In this document: positions 46,711 to 56,313 of the stretch, piece after piece
How positions within the stretch are numbered: position 1 is the first letter of the stretch
Layout of the letters: each line of letters starts with the position of its first letter
Assembly: GCF_000014965.1 (NCBI RefSeq)
Contig: NC_008554.1
Location: 2,096,001 to 2,160,000 of the forward strand
Origin: Syntrophobacter fumaroxidans MPOB
GTDB lineage: Bacteria > Desulfobacterota > Syntrophobacteria > Syntrophobacterales > Syntrophobacteraceae
DNA length: 64,000 nucleotides
Direction: 5' to 3'
Translations under genes and position numbers: made by a program
The notes under the pieces: model-generated
What the model was told of the DNA's origin: nothing
Seen by the model: only the letters and a program-made list of their open reading frames with translations
Database searches by the model: none

Positions 46711-47513
46711 TATTCCACTTCACCCCCGGCGACTCGGCGCTCCACCGTTGGGACGCCCGATGCAAGTTCGCCGGCCTCCTGGTCATATCCATCGGCCTGC
46801 TCTACATGGACGTTCCGGGCCTGAGCCTTTTCACGGCGGCGTTTGCGGTTTCCCTGCCCCTGTCGCGCCTCCCCTGGAAGGAATTCCTCAGGGATTTGCG
46901 CCTGTGGGGGCTGTTTCTGCTCTTCATCTTCTGCCTGCAGGCGGTTTCCCTGTCCGGGCGGGAGCCGTCGGTGCTTCCGTGGCTCACAGTGACCAAGCCC
47001 GGGCTTGTCCTGGCGTTCCTCTCCTGCTGGCGTCTTGCGCTCATACTCTGCTACGCGACCCTGTTCACCGCCGTGACCCGCCCCCACGATTTGCAGGACG
47101 CGCTGGTGTGGATCATGAAGCCGTTCCCTTTCCTGCCCGCGCGACGCATCGCGCTGATGGTGAGCCTCACCCTGCGCTTCCTGCCGCTCATCATGGACCA
47201 CGGCGAGGAGGTCCGGCTGGCGGGTCGATCCCGGCTGGCGCACCAGCGCAGGAATCTTCTGGAACGCATCAAGTATTTCGCCCTGCCCCTGTTTCGCAAA
47301 TCCCTGCTCCGAGCCGACCAGATGGCACTGGCGCTGGCGGCCCGCGGCTACGACGAAGACCTGCCGGCCCGCATGGGCGGAATCCCCGCCCGCCATTTGT
47401 TCGGCCTGGCATTCCTCGCCGCCCTCGTGGTCTTTTTTGCCGGCCCCGTTCCCGACATTCTCGCCAAAGAGTTTCTGGATTTCATGGAAGAGGTTCGAAG
47501 AACCGCCGCGTAG
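46695..47513 (+). CDS. bioN: Biotin ECF transporter transmembrane (T) subunit
   Basis: A 272-residue inner-membrane protein coupling the ATPase to BioY. It has the family N-terminus (GDSALHRWDARCKFAGLLV, the HRxDxRxK-like motif), several hydrophobic segments, and cytoplasmic coupling helices with the Ala-Arg-Gly motif in LALAARGYDE. The length suits a CbiQ/BioN T-component. It completes the bioYMN set; it is convergent with the DUF4340 gene, and the 99-bp gap has only a short U-less hairpin (47557-47573). Confidence 0.9.
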   Translation: MAGRLIFHFTPGDSALHRWDARCKFAGLLVISIGLLYMDVPGLSLFTAAFAVSLPLSRLPWKEFLRDLRLWGLFLLFIFCLQAVSLSGREPSVLPWLTVTKPGLVLAFLSCWRLALILCYATLFTAVTRPHDLQDALVWIMKPFPFLPARRIALMVSLTLRFLPLIMDHGEEVRLAGRSRLAHQRRNLLERIKYFALPLFRKSLLRADQMALALAARGYDEDLPARMGGIPARHLFGLAFLAALVVFFAGPVPDILAKEFLDFMEEVRRTAA

Positions 47514-47612
47514 AAGGGTTGACCGTCACGCAGGGGCAGGTATCCCGGGATTCGCAGCCCGGCGGCACCGGGCAGCGATCCGGACGATGGCGCCAAGCCT
47601 GCGCCCTGGGAA

Positions 47613-48989
47613 TCATGGAGCGGGCTTCGCCTGTTCGGCCTTCACGATGTGATCGAGATCGTCCTCGATCCTCTGAAGGCCATCCAGCTTGATTTTGACC
47701 TCCTTGGCGGCTCCGTCCTTCTCAACGCGGACCGGAACGAGGCCGTCGACCGGAGCGGCGGGTTTGTCCCAGGAGATGACGGCCATCACCCTGGCGTCAT
47801 CGAGGAGCTCGACCCGGCCCCACGGCTTTTCCGGCATTGGCCCGGGCGACTCGGTCCGGCTTTCGAATTCGGTGTCCCGAAAATCCCACAGGAGGGAGCC
47901 CGCCCTCCAGGAATCCTTGAACTCCCGGGGCTGGCCGTCGTCCTGCTTCACTCCCCACTTGTTCTTGTCCAGGCGGACGAAGTGGCCCGCGGCATCTCCC
48001 TTGCGCCATTTGAGCTGCTTCACGGCGTCCCAGTCGATGGAAACCAGGGAACGATCTTCCAGGCCTTTCACGTCTTTGGGGATGTCCTGCAGGATGCCGG
48101 CGCTCACCTGGACCACCGCAGGCAATTCGCTGCCGACCGCCGCCACCTGCCGTTTCACTTCGTCGACGGCTCCCAGCTTAAGGCTCACGGTACGCTCGTC
48201 CCTGAGCTTCAGGCCGACGGTCACCACCGCCGGATCGAGTCCGTGGGAGGCCAGGTTGTCCGGCCGGTTCTCGAGGAACGCCGTAGCCTTGAGCCAGCGG
48301 ATCTGCTCCAGCACATTGGACACCTTGGAAGGCTTGATCGGGACATCGGGCGCCGCGGGGCTCTTCCAGGTCCGCCCCTCGTCCGCGCTGGCCACGGAGA
48401 AAGCCTTTCCGCCCGCCCATGCGATCTCGAGGCCGGTCACGTCCTCGAGCTGGAACGCGAAAAGGTCCTTCTTGCGGACATCCTTGAGGTTCTTGTTGAT
48501 CGCGTTGAAATTGGTTTCGGCCACGAGAAACACGTTGGGTTTCGTCGCGATTTTGGCATACCGCCCTTCTCCGGTGGGGTTATTTTCGCCAAATAGCAGC
48601 TCGTGCCAACGCTCCTCCGCCAGTACCCGCACTTTCAGCAACGGTTCCGTCAGGCCGAACGGTGCCAAATCCGGAGGAGACGGAGCGATTTCGCGCATCA
48701 TCATCAAGTTGGATGCGCTCGCGACGATGCCTTCCAGGGTGAGCTTGTCGCCATCGGCCTCGATCGGCTCCGTGATCTTCCAGTTGCCGTCCTTTTCGAT
48801 CCTGATCGTCTTGTCCGCGGCCGACGTGATTTCCAGCTTCTTGACGGAGCCGGCCTGAAAGCTGAGCACCCTTTTGGACTCGCGTTCGGCGGCCTCCTTT
48901 TCGCTCTTCTTCACGACCTCGAAATAATAGAAGTATCCGCCCGCCAGGAGCAGCACAACCAGGTAGATGATCGATTGCCGCCACTTCAT
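47613..48989 (-). CDS. DUF4340 membrane-anchored protein
   Basis: A 458-residue protein with one N-terminal membrane anchor (YLVVLLLAGGYFYYF) and a long periplasmic part with repeated beta-rich DUF4340-like units (KKLEITSAADKTIRIEKDG; WKITEPIEADGDK). DUF4340 proteins regularly accompany the ABC system encoded upstream, but their role is not established. Its start overlaps the GldG-like stop (48986-48989), so it is the last gene of a four-gene operon. Confidence 0.82.
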   Translation of the reverse strand: MKWRQSIIYLVVLLLAGGYFYYFEVVKKSEKEAAERESKRVLSFQAGSVKKLEITSAADKTIRIEKDGNWKITEPIEADGDKLTLEGIVASASNLMMMREIAPSPPDLAPFGLTEPLLKVRVLAEERWHELLFGENNPTGEGRYAKIATKPNVFLVAETNFNAINKNLKDVRKKDLFAFQLEDVTGLEIAWAGGKAFSVASADEGRTWKSPAAPDVPIKPSKVSNVLEQIRWLKATAFLENRPDNLASHGLDPAVVTVGLKLRDERTVSLKLGAVDEVKRQVAAVGSELPAVVQVSAGILQDIPKDVKGLEDRSLVSIDWDAVKQLKWRKGDAAGHFVRLDKNKWGVKQDDGQPREFKDSWRAGSLLWDFRDTEFESRTESPGPMPEKPWGRVELLDDARVMAVISWDKPAAPVDGLVPVRVEKDGAAKEVKIKLDGLQRIEDDLDHIVKAEQAKPAP

Positions 48990-50431
48990 CGCTGCGACCT
49001 CCGCACACGGTACACGGCCAGGCCGGAAAGGAGCACCAGCAGAGGCACCAGGACCATGACCGTCAAGAGGATGCCTCGAGCCTGATTCTGCGAGAGCATC
49101 ATCATCTGTCCGCCTTTTTCGCGGGCTTTGACCGTGATCAGGTTTTCCTCCTGCGCCATGAAGTTGACCATATTCAGGAAAAGATCCCCGTTTCCGGAGA
49201 GGCCGAAATAGGTGTTGCAGGCAAAGTCCGAATCTCCGGTCGCCAGCAGATACCCGACCTTTTCGGGGCCCTTGTCGCGGGCTTTCGCGGCCGGCTTTCC
49301 GGGCGCTTTCGGCGGAGCTTCACCCTGGGCACCCGACTTGAATGCCGTCACGTCAATCTCCGCAATGACCGCCAGGGGGATCGGCCCGGGGGCGTCTTCA
49401 TTTTCGTCGAAAGCCGCCTGTCCCTGCCTCACCACCTGGATGTTCCTCTCCGCCCATGCCTGGGGGGATGTCGACGCCAGGATTTCCACTTCGATCCCCT
49501 GCGGCGCGGGCTTGATCGGCTGCACCGAGCGCGCCTCGGGATAGAACGTCGCGGCCCCGAAATTTTCCGCGATCCTGTGTTGACCGTATTCGACCACCAC
49601 GGGCATCAGGTAGCTCCCGCCGAACACACGGCTGAGCTTGTCGACGACGATGTCGTCTCCCAGCTTGATGCCGTAGCCGGCAAGGAAGTCCTTGAGACCT
49701 CCATCGAAGAACGGATCGAGCAGGACCATCAGGCGGCCGCCGCGCTCGACAAATTGCTTCAGGGTGTCGATTTCCTGCGGAAGGAGCGGTTTCTGGGGGC
49801 CGGCGACGATCACCACGGCGGCGTCCTTGGGAACTTCCGCCTGCTGCAGCAGGTTCAGTTCCTCGGCCTGATAGTTTTCCTTTTCAAGGGAAGCCTTCAG
49901 GCTGGAGAAGCCGTCCTTGTCCGTGGAAGCCAGAGGGTGTTCGGCGTGGCCGATCAGGAACAGGATTTTCTTCTGTTCGTTACGGCTCAGCTTCAGGAGG
50001 GCGTTGGTGATGCCTTCCTCGTCGGGATTCTGAGCGACCTGCTTTCTTCCGTAGCCTTCCAGGACAAGGGTGCCGTAGGTGCGCACCTCATAGCTCTTGG
50101 CAACTTCCGGCCGGCGGTCGGGATCGATGAATTCGAAAGTGATGTTTTTCGATGCGAAACGGTACATGTCCAACAAATCCTGAGCCTTGCCTTCCTCTGG
50201 GGATGCGGTCTGGAAGAAACCCTTGATTCGAACGGGCTGATCCACCGTCTTGAGCACATTCAGGGTCGGTTCGGACAGCGTGTAGGAGCCCGCCTCGGTT
50301 AGGTCAAGCCGCCATGCGTGTTTCTCGGCGATGAGCACTATGAATATCAGCGTACCCAGAAAAAAGAGCGTTGCGATCACGGAATTGGAACCGTAGGTCC
50401 AGTTGCGTTTTCCGGTGACTTTACCTGGCAT
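48986..50431 (-). CDS. GldG-like ABC-type auxiliary transport protein
   Basis: A 481-residue protein with an N-terminal membrane helix (ATLFFLGTLIFIVLIAE), a large extracytoplasmic domain and a C-terminal helix (GILLTVMVLVPLLVLLSGLA). It has the typical GldG/DUF4350 features LTEAGSYTLSEPT, LFLIGHAEH and GGRLMVLLDPF. In Bacteroidetes GldG belongs to a gliding-associated ABC complex; in non-gliding bacteria the function is unknown. A low-complexity Ala/Pro/Lys-rich linker lies near residues 375-395. It is third in the operon, 173 bp after the permease. Confidence 0.83.
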   Translation of the reverse strand: MPGKVTGKRNWTYGSNSVIATLFFLGTLIFIVLIAEKHAWRLDLTEAGSYTLSEPTLNVLKTVDQPVRIKGFFQTASPEEGKAQDLLDMYRFASKNITFEFIDPDRRPEVAKSYEVRTYGTLVLEGYGRKQVAQNPDEEGITNALLKLSRNEQKKILFLIGHAEHPLASTDKDGFSSLKASLEKENYQAEELNLLQQAEVPKDAAVVIVAGPQKPLLPQEIDTLKQFVERGGRLMVLLDPFFDGGLKDFLAGYGIKLGDDIVVDKLSRVFGGSYLMPVVVEYGQHRIAENFGAATFYPEARSVQPIKPAPQGIEVEILASTSPQAWAERNIQVVRQGQAAFDENEDAPGPIPLAVIAEIDVTAFKSGAQGEAPPKAPGKPAAKARDKGPEKVGYLLATGDSDFACNTYFGLSGNGDLFLNMVNFMAQEENLITVKAREKGGQMMMLSQNQARGILLTVMVLVPLLVLLSGLAVYRVRRSQR

Positions 50432-50604
50432 GATTTTGCGCCTCCGTTACCTATGCGCCGAATGCCCACCGGCGCTCACGATCACGATCTTCCCGGGCTG
50501 ATGCCGCCCCCGTGCCGCCTGTGGCCCGCCATCGTTCGCCGACGCGGCGAACCGCATCACGGAAAAGGTGCCGTGCGCGCCGGCGTCGCGGACCGACATG
50601 GTCT

Positions 50605-51375
50605 CTAACCCCTCCAGCGATAGGACCCCATCTGTCTCAGGGTCAGGAACAGGAAGAAAACGGTGAACAGGATATAAAACAGCAGATCCCGCGAATCCAG
50701 GACCCCCTTGGCGAAGCTGTCGAAGTGCCTGGCAAACGAGAGGTAGTCGGCCACTTCGCCGACCGGGGATTCGACGACGTTCTTGAGCCAGCCGATGACC
50801 CACAAAAGGAGCAGTCCGCCGAAAGACAGCACTGCGGCGATGATCTGGTTCTGGGTGAGGGAGGAAGTGAACACGCCCAGGGAGATGAACGAGCCCCCGA
50901 GAAGGAAAATGCCCAGGTAGGCACAGGCAACCGGCTTCCAGGAAGGACTCCCCAGAACGCTCACAAAAAGCACACCGGGAACCGTCCCCAGCAGAATGAT
51001 GCCAAAGGCGCTCATCACGGCCTTGAACTTGGCGAGAACCATCGCCCAGTCGGAGATGGGATAAGTGAAGAGCAGCTCCAGGGTTCCCGCCTTGCGCTCC
51101 TCGGCGAACAGCCTCATGGTGAGCAAAGGCGCGATCAGGAGCAGCACCACGCTGAGATCCAGAAAAAACGGACGAAAAATCATCTCGAGGATGTTGAACT
51201 GCCTTGCCATCATGGGATTCTGGCTCGCCTGGTAGCTCAGCACGTTGTAGTAGGCGACGATGCTGTAAAAGAAATAACCCGATATCACCAGGAAGATGAA
51301 CGCCACCACGTAAAAAATCGGGGAAGCGAACAGACTGTAAAGCTCTTTGCGATAGACCGACCAAAAACCTTTCAT
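50605..51375 (-). CDS. ABC-2 type permease, GldF-like
   Basis: A 256-residue ABC-2 permease with six hydrophobic segments. It starts MKGFWSVYRKELYSLFASP and has the signature RLFAEERKAGTLELLFTYPISD, typical of this subfamily. ATG 51375 overlaps the ATPase stop by four bases, so the two are coupled. The substrate is unknown. It is second in the minus-strand operon of ATPase, permease, GldG-like and DUF4340 proteins. Confidence 0.88.
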   Translation of the reverse strand: MKGFWSVYRKELYSLFASPIFYVVAFIFLVISGYFFYSIVAYYNVLSYQASQNPMMARQFNILEMIFRPFFLDLSVVLLLIAPLLTMRLFAEERKAGTLELLFTYPISDWAMVLAKFKAVMSAFGIILLGTVPGVLFVSVLGSPSWKPVACAYLGIFLLGGSFISLGVFTSSLTQNQIIAAVLSFGGLLLLWVIGWLKNVVESPVGEVADYLSFARHFDSFAKGVLDSRDLLFYILFTVFFLFLTLRQMGSYRWRG

Positions 51376-52322
51376 GACTGAGGTTCCTCCTGAGACGGTT
51401 CTTCGGTGACCAGCTGCACGAAAATATCTTCCAGGCTGAGGTCCACGGCCCGGAGCTCGAGCAGGTCAAGACCCTTCCCGATGACGAGGCGAGCGATCTC
51501 GGCCCGAAGGTCGGCGCCGGGATCCGTTTCAATGGTCATGCGTGCCCCGTTTTCCTGGCCGGGAGTCACTTTCTGGACGCCCTTGAGCTCCCCGAGGGCC
51601 TGGATGAGCGGCTCGGCCGGACCATTCACCTCGATGACGAGGCGCGCCGTTTTCTGGAGCCGGCTGGTCAGATTGGACGGACTGTCCGTCGCGATGATCT
51701 GCCCCTTATTGATGATCATCACCCGCTGGCAGATTTGCGCCACTTCCGGCAGTATGTGGCTGCTCAACAGGATGGTGTGCTCCCCGCCCAATTCCTGGAT
51801 GAGCTTCCTGATTTCGATGATCTGGCCGGGATCCAGGCCGATCGTGGGTTCATCCAGAACCAGTACGGGCGGATTGTTGAGCAGCGCCTGCGCCAATCCC
51901 ACCCTCTGGCGATAGCCCTTGGACAGATGACCGATGATGCGGTTGGAGACTTTCTCCAGGGCGCAAACGTCGACCACCCGGTCGATCTCCTTCTTGATCG
52001 CGCGGGCTTCGACCTTTTTGGCGGCCGCCGCGAAACGAAGGAACCGCGTCACCGTCATTTCTCCATAGAGCGGCACGCTTTCCGGCAGATATCCGACGAC
52101 ACGGCGCACTTCCAGGGATTTCTCAAAGCAGTCGAGGCCGTTCACCCGTGCCGCTCCCGTCGTGGGAGGCATGTAGCACGTCAGGATGCGAATAGTGGTG
52201 GATTTTCCCGCCCCGTTGGGACCGAGGAACCCCACCACTTCCCCCTTTTCAACCTGGAAGCTCACGTCTCTTATGGCCGGCAAAGAGCCATAGAACTTCG
52301 TCAAACCCTCCGCTTCAATCAT
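51372..52322 (-). CDS. ABC transporter ATPase, GldA-like
   Basis: A 316-residue ABC ATPase. Walker A is GPNGAGKST, the signature LSKGYRQRVGLAQAL, and Walker B LVLDEPTIGLDP. About 80 extra C-terminal residues follow the ATPase core, as in other ABC-2-associated ATPases. It powers the GldF-like permease encoded next. First gene of the four-gene operon. Confidence 0.9.
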   Translation of the reverse strand: MIEAEGLTKFYGSLPAIRDVSFQVEKGEVVGFLGPNGAGKSTTIRILTCYMPPTTGAARVNGLDCFEKSLEVRRVVGYLPESVPLYGEMTVTRFLRFAAAAKKVEARAIKKEIDRVVDVCALEKVSNRIIGHLSKGYRQRVGLAQALLNNPPVLVLDEPTIGLDPGQIIEIRKLIQELGGEHTILLSSHILPEVAQICQRVMIINKGQIIATDSPSNLTSRLQKTARLVIEVNGPAEPLIQALGELKGVQKVTPGQENGARMTIETDPGADLRAEIARLVIGKGLDLLELRAVDLSLEDIFVQLVTEEPSQEEPQS

Positions 52323-52371
52323 GACCGTTCCTCACTGTTTTTCTCGATTCCGGGATTGTTGCAGCTGGATG

Positions 52372-52584
52372 CTAAGGAGTGACTATCCGGGACGGTCTCT
52401 GTTCGCGCACGGTCTTGGTGCCCAGCGATGTGGCACACCCCTGACAGAGGTACTCGTGCAACTCCCCGTCCGGCAGGATCAGCAATAGTCGGCTCCGCAC
52501 CGGCATTGCCCGCTTGCACGCCGGGCAATACAGGGCGGACGCCCTGAAGTCTTCAAATTGCCCTCGAGCCACCCCACGCCTCAT
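52372..52584 (-). CDS. Small zinc-ribbon-like protein
   Basis: A 70-residue protein with two Cys pairs (CPAC and CQGC) separated by about 24 residues, consistent with a one-zinc ribbon, and the stretch RSRLLLILPDGELHEYLCQG. ATG 52584 follows GAGGAG with 7 bases. I recognise no named family, but it resembles small conserved proteins of deltaproteobacteria. It lies 31 bp after dnaJ on the same strand and is probably co-transcribed. Confidence 0.65.
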   Translation of the reverse strand: MRRGVARGQFEDFRASALYCPACKRAMPVRSRLLLILPDGELHEYLCQGCATSLGTKTVREQRPSRIVTP

Positions 52585-52615
52585 TGCTCGACTCCTCTTC
52601 CCTCAACAACAAGGT

Positions 52616-53770
52616 TCAGGTGCGCGCCTCGCGGGTGGATTCAGCCATGGATTTCTTTTCGCGATCCTTTCGCTTGCTCCACGGCCATTTCCTGACTTTC
52701 TCGCCGCTCTTCTCCTTTTCGATCTGCATGAACTCGGTGACGATCTCTTCCTGCCGGGGTGTAATCCGGGTGGGAATCTTCACCTCCACCTCGATGAACA
52801 GATCGCCGCGGCCATAGCCACGCAAACGCGGCACTCCCTCGCCGGAAAAGCGGATGACCGCCCCGGGCTGGGTTCCGGGCTGGATTTTGAGCTCTCTTCC
52901 ACCGTCGAGGGTCGGGATTTCTATCTGATCTCCCAGGATGGCCTGGGCGAAAGACACCGACACCTTGCAATAGAGGTTGTCGCCATCCCTTTCGAAGAAC
53001 TCGTGGGGATTCACGTGCAGACGGACGTAAAGGTCCCCCGCAACCCCTCCCCTGTAGCCGCTTTCTCCCTCCCCGCGAAGGCGCAGCCTCGTGCCCGTAT
53101 CCACTCCGGCCGGGACTCTCACCTGAACCGTCTTGCTCTGACGCGTACGCCCCTGCCCGTTGCAGGTCTTGCAGGGGGAGACGAGCACTTTTCCCATCCC
53201 CTGACATCGCGTACAGGTGGCGCTGATGCGGAAGAACCCCTGGGACTGGACGACTTGCCCGCTCCCCTGGCAGACGGGACAGACCGTTTCCCGGGTGCCC
53301 GGCTCGGCGCCGCTCCCGTTGCATTCCTCACAAGTCGTCAGGGTCTGCAGCCGGATCTCTTTTTCGGTCCCAAACACCGCCTCCTCGAAGGTCAGGCTGA
53401 GATCGTAGAGCAGGTCGTCCCCGGGTCTGGCCGCCGTCCTTGACTGGCCGCCTGCCCCGAAACCGAAGTTGAAGAATTCCTGGAACACGTCGCCAAACGA
53501 GCTGAAGATATCCTCGAAGCCTCTGAAGCCACTGAACCCTGTGCCCCGGAGACCCTCATGACCGTAGGTGTCGTAGATTCGCTTCTTCTGGGCATCGTGA
53601 AGCACTTCATAGGCTTCGGCGGCTTCCTTGAAAAGCTCCTCCGAGTCCTTGTCGCCCGGGTTTCGATCGGGATGATACTTGAGAGCCAGCTTGCGGTAGG
53701 CCTTCTTTATTTCTTCCTCGCTCGCCTGTCGAGTGACGCCCAAGATTTCATAATAGTCTCTTTTGCCCAT
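52616..53770 (-). CDS. dnaJ: Chaperone protein DnaJ
   Basis: A 384-residue type I J-protein that stimulates DnaK. The J domain (2-70) contains HPD in [11 protein letters not shown] short Gly/Phe region ([18 protein letters not shown]) follows. The zinc domain has all four CxxCxGxG motifs ([32 protein letters not shown]), then the two beta-sandwich client-binding domains. The basic C-terminal tail ([13 protein letters not shown] region) is slightly extended. dnaK is not adjacent. Confidence 0.96.
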   Translation of the reverse strand: MGKRDYYEILGVTRQASEEEIKKAYRKLALKYHPDRNPGDKDSEELFKEAAEAYEVLHDAQKKRIYDTYGHEGLRGTGFSGFRGFEDIFSSFGDVFQEFFNFGFGAGGQSRTAARPGDDLLYDLSLTFEEAVFGTEKEIRLQTLTTCEECNGSGAEPGTRETVCPVCQGSGQVVQSQGFFRISATCTRCQGMGKVLVSPCKTCNGQGRTRQSKTVQVRVPAGVDTGTRLRLRGEGESGYRGGVAGDLYVRLHVNPHEFFERDGDNLYCKVSVSFAQAILGDQIEIPTLDGGRELKIQPGTQPGAVIRFSGEGVPRLRGYGRGDLFIEVEVKIPTRITPRQEEIVTEFMQIEKEKSGEKVRKWPWSKRKDREKKSMAESTREART

Positions 53771-53845
53771 CGAATTCCCATTCCTCCCAGCTCTTCCGAC
53801 AGCGTCCGAACTTTGAAAAAACCTATCCTCGGGCAGGCCATTTCA

Positions 53846-53874
53846 TTCGTAAACACGCTCCCAAGGCTTGTCAA
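53846..53874 (-). promoter_or_regulatory. Predicted sigma-70 promoter of dnaJ
   Basis: Minus strand: TTGACA (53874-53869), 17-base spacer, TACGAA (53851-53846), about 75 bp upstream of the dnaJ start. The rest of the gap 53771-54181 (411 bp) contains no gene I can support. Confidence 0.5.
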
Positions 53875-54181
53875 GGCTACCCGCGAGCATCACCGCGGGG
53901 ATCGCAAGCCCCCCACTCGGTTTCCACTCCGGTCGTGCATTCCCTCCCGCCGTCGCCCACATCTTTCACGATGTTTCTCATATGAATGTTACGAATCACC
54001 CGGGATAATGTCCACGCTTGCGGCATGCCCGAACGAAGAACGGCCGGCCCGATCCGGTCCGCATTCCGCAATTCACCCCGGTGCATCCGTTCCACCCCCG
54101 CGCCCTCAGGTGCGGCGGAAGACCGCGCATTCCGCAGTTTTCGCCGCCGCAATCGGGAGGAAGACTCCCGGACCGGCAGCA

Positions 54182-54544
54182 TCAAGCGGGTTCCCCGCCT
54201 TCTTCCACTCCCCCGCCCCTGCGCCTGGCGTCCGCGGCAAAAGAGAACTTGCCCGCAGCCTCCGCTCGGTCGGCGAGCATGAGCCACTCATCCCGGGAAG
54301 GGTCGTGCTTGAGGATACGGGAAAGCTTGGTAAAAAGAAAAAGGTCCCCTTCCTCCTGGGCAATGTCGTGGAGCCGCTTCAGGTCTTCACTGGAATCGGC
54401 CCTGTCGTAGAACTCCACTGCGTCGTTGAGCAGGCCGGCTTCTTCAAATCGTCGCCCCCAGCCCAGCAATGTTGCTTCGGAAGCGCCGTCTTCGTTGAGC
54501 AGATCCCGCTTTTCGAGACACTCGAGCAGATGGTTTTTCGCCAT
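54182..54544 (-). CDS. Hypothetical helical (TPR-like) protein
   Basis: A 120-residue soluble, strongly helical protein. The middle part (EATLLGWGRRFEEAGLLNDA; VEFYDRADSSEDLKRL) and the later ADRAEAAGKFSFAADARR resemble degenerate tetratricopeptide-like helix pairs. There is no signal or membrane segment. The start ATG 54544 has only a weak upstream site. It lies 35 bp after rpoZ on the same strand and likely shares its transcript. I recognise no named family. Confidence 0.6.
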   Translation of the reverse strand: MAKNHLLECLEKRDLLNEDGASEATLLGWGRRFEEAGLLNDAVEFYDRADSSEDLKRLHDIAQEEGDLFLFTKLSRILKHDPSRDEWLMLADRAEAAGKFSFAADARRRGGGVEEGGEPA

Positions 54545-54579
54545 GGGTCAACGCGCCTTTTCTGAGCCCCAATATTGAA

Positions 54580-54945
54580 CTAGCCTTCCTCGCTCGGCTC
54601 CGCGTCCGGCTCGACCACCTGCTGGGCCTCGTCAAATTCCATGGAGGCGTCGTAGAGGGTGGCTTCGTCCATGATTTCCTTCAACTCGAGCCTCGCGACG
54701 TCTTCTTTTTGCGTCACGGCGACGGGTTCGGGCAGGGCCTTCGCCTCTTCGAGCCGGCGGATGTTGTCCACGGTGACTTTCCCCGCCGCGATTTCCCGCA
54801 GAGCCAGCACAACCTCCTTGTTCCTGACTTCCGTCAGGGGTGGAGCCCCGCCTCTGAGCTGCAGCACACGTCTGACCGCCAGGTGCACCAGAGTAAACCG
54901 GCTGTCGACTTCCTTCAGACAATCTTCAATGGTAACGCGAGCCAT
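54580..54945 (-). CDS. rpoZ: DNA-directed RNA polymerase omega subunit
   Basis: A 121-residue omega subunit that assists RNA polymerase assembly. The N-terminal 70 residues carry the family pattern [20 protein letters not shown], with [13 protein letters not shown] downstream. The acidic C-terminal tail is longer than in E. coli (91 residues), which is common in deltaproteobacteria. Confidence 0.93.
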   Translation of the reverse strand: MARVTIEDCLKEVDSRFTLVHLAVRRVLQLRGGAPPLTEVRNKEVVLALREIAAGKVTVDNIRRLEEAKALPEPVAVTQKEDVARLELKEIMDEATLYDASMEFDEAQQVVEPDAEPSEEG

Positions 54946-55202
54946 TCGGCTCCTCCTTCAAGCTTCAAATAAACATTCGGCATCCGGGGTTCATTCGAGT
55001 AATCCGCACCGCGGGGCTCTAAACCCGCCACGGCCCGAACGGGCAGCCGAAAATGCCGATCCTTCGGTCTTTGTCCAATCTTATATTTTAGGTCACGAAA
55101 GAATCTTTTGGCAATCCCAAAATCACGCCCTGCTTTCCCGGGTGGGTCACCCCACGGCCGGGCTCACTATCCGCGGAAGAATCGGGTCGCCTCCATCAAC
55201 AG

Positions 55203-55236
55203 CGGGGCGGGCGGGGTTCATCCCCCGCCCGCCCCG
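55203..55236. repeat. Strong GC-rich hairpin, related to the dispersed palindromic repeats (copy E)
   Basis: A perfect 14-bp stem CGGGGCGGGCGGGG / CCCCGCCCGCCCCG with a TTCATC loop, 31 bp past the adenosyltransferase stop. It lacks a T-tract on either side, so it fits a palindromic repeat better than a terminator. It sits in a 322-bp gap (54946-55267) without genes. Confidence 0.6.
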
Positions 55237-55267
55237 TCCGAAACCGCCTCCGTCGACGCCACTGCGA

Positions 55268-55792
55268 TCAGGCCTTCTGTTCCGCGTACCTCGCAAGGGT
55301 GAAAAGAAAATCCGCCAGCCGGTTCAAATAGGAATGCACGTCGGGGCTGTCCAATTCACCCGACTCCCGCAGAGCAACCGCGCGACGTTCCGCGCGGCGG
55401 ATAATGGTCCGGCCCAGATCGATCGCGGCGCTCGCAGGGTTTCCTCCCGGCAGAATGAACTGCCTCGGCAAAGGAACTTCCCGCTGCAGTCGTTCGATCC
55501 ACTCCTCCAGTCTCGCCGTTCGTTCCGTCCCGATGCGGTACTGTTTCTCCGCAGCCCCCTCGCAGGACAGCTCGGCCCCCAGGACCACGAGGTCTTCCTG
55601 AACGGTCCGAATCATCTCCTGAATCGTCGCGTCCCGGGTGAACACCTTGGCCAGCCCCAGGGCGGAACTGGCTTCATCCAGGGTACCGTAGACCTCGGGA
55701 CGCAGGCTCGCCTTCGAAACCCGCCCCCCTGTGAGCAGACTGGTCTGTCCCTGGTCTCCCTTTTTTGAAAAGGTAAATACATCCACTCTCAT
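55268..55792 (-). CDS. pduO: PduO-type ATP:cob(I)alamin adenosyltransferase
   Basis: A 174-residue enzyme that attaches the 5'-deoxyadenosyl group to cob(I)alamin. It has the N-terminal ATP-binding strand (FTFSKKGDQGQTSLLTGGRV), the family motif VYGTLDEASSALGLAK, FILPGGNPASAAIDLGR and RRAERRAVAL. Related to human MMAB. It fits with the cobalamin synthesis cluster at 27-33 kb and with use of adenosylcobalamin-dependent mutases. Confidence 0.93.
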   Translation of the reverse strand: MRVDVFTFSKKGDQGQTSLLTGGRVSKASLRPEVYGTLDEASSALGLAKVFTRDATIQEMIRTVQEDLVVLGAELSCEGAAEKQYRIGTERTARLEEWIERLQREVPLPRQFILPGGNPASAAIDLGRTIIRRAERRAVALRESGELDSPDVHSYLNRLADFLFTLARYAEQKA

Positions 55793-55991
55793 GCTCCCCC
55801 AGGTTTTCGTTCCATGGACGGCCGGTCTGCGCGATGAACCCCGGTATGCGGCCCCAAGTCTTCTGAAAGGCCCCGCAAGAAGCTCGCCCTTCAGTCCTCA
55901 CTTCCATGCGGCGGACGACATCCCAATGCCGGGCACGCTCAGAACGGCAGCTATTCCCGTCATGACACGCGGGACGACACGAGGAGAAGAA

Positions 55992-56297
55992 TCAATGGGT
56001 TTGCCCTCCGCGGGACGGCACAGAAAGTGTTTCCCCATATGTCGTGCGAATTTCGGCCAGTAACTGGTTGGTCGCCTCCTCGATCCGGTCGATGTCTTCC
56101 TCGTCCACCGAATCGTCCCTTACGTACTGGAGCGAATCCTTCAGACGTTCGAACTGCTGGATGATCTCGGGCTTGATCTTGCCTTCGCCGAGACGGACGT
56201 TGAGTTCCAGGATGGTGTTGACGCAACTCTCCACTCGCAGTCGCAAGTGTTTCGTGAGGACTGGAACCCTCTTCCGGCGGTTTTTTCTGAAAATCAT
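55992..56297 (-). CDS. Hypothetical small basic-headed helical protein
   Basis: A 101-residue protein starting MIFRKNRRKRVPVLTKHLRL. It has a basic N-terminus and an acidic helical remainder (DDSVDEEDIDRIEEATNQLL). A GTG at 56327 would add 10 residues and overlap the previous gene; neither start has a clear ribosome-binding site. There is no known domain. It follows the zinc-ribbon/pseudo-receiver gene on the same strand with 16 bp or less between them, so it is probably in one operon with it. Confidence 0.5.
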   Translation of the reverse strand: MIFRKNRRKRVPVLTKHLRLRVESCVNTILELNVRLGEGKIKPEIIQQFERLKDSLQYVRDDSVDEEDIDRIEEATNQLLAEIRTTYGETLSVPSRGGQTH

Positions 56298-56313
56298 CGG
56301 GCCGCTTTCCGCG

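Noticed and set aside
55203-55236. Rho-independent terminator of the adenosyltransferase gene
   Set aside because: Stem is strong but no T-tract follows; it fits the dispersed palindromic repeats better.
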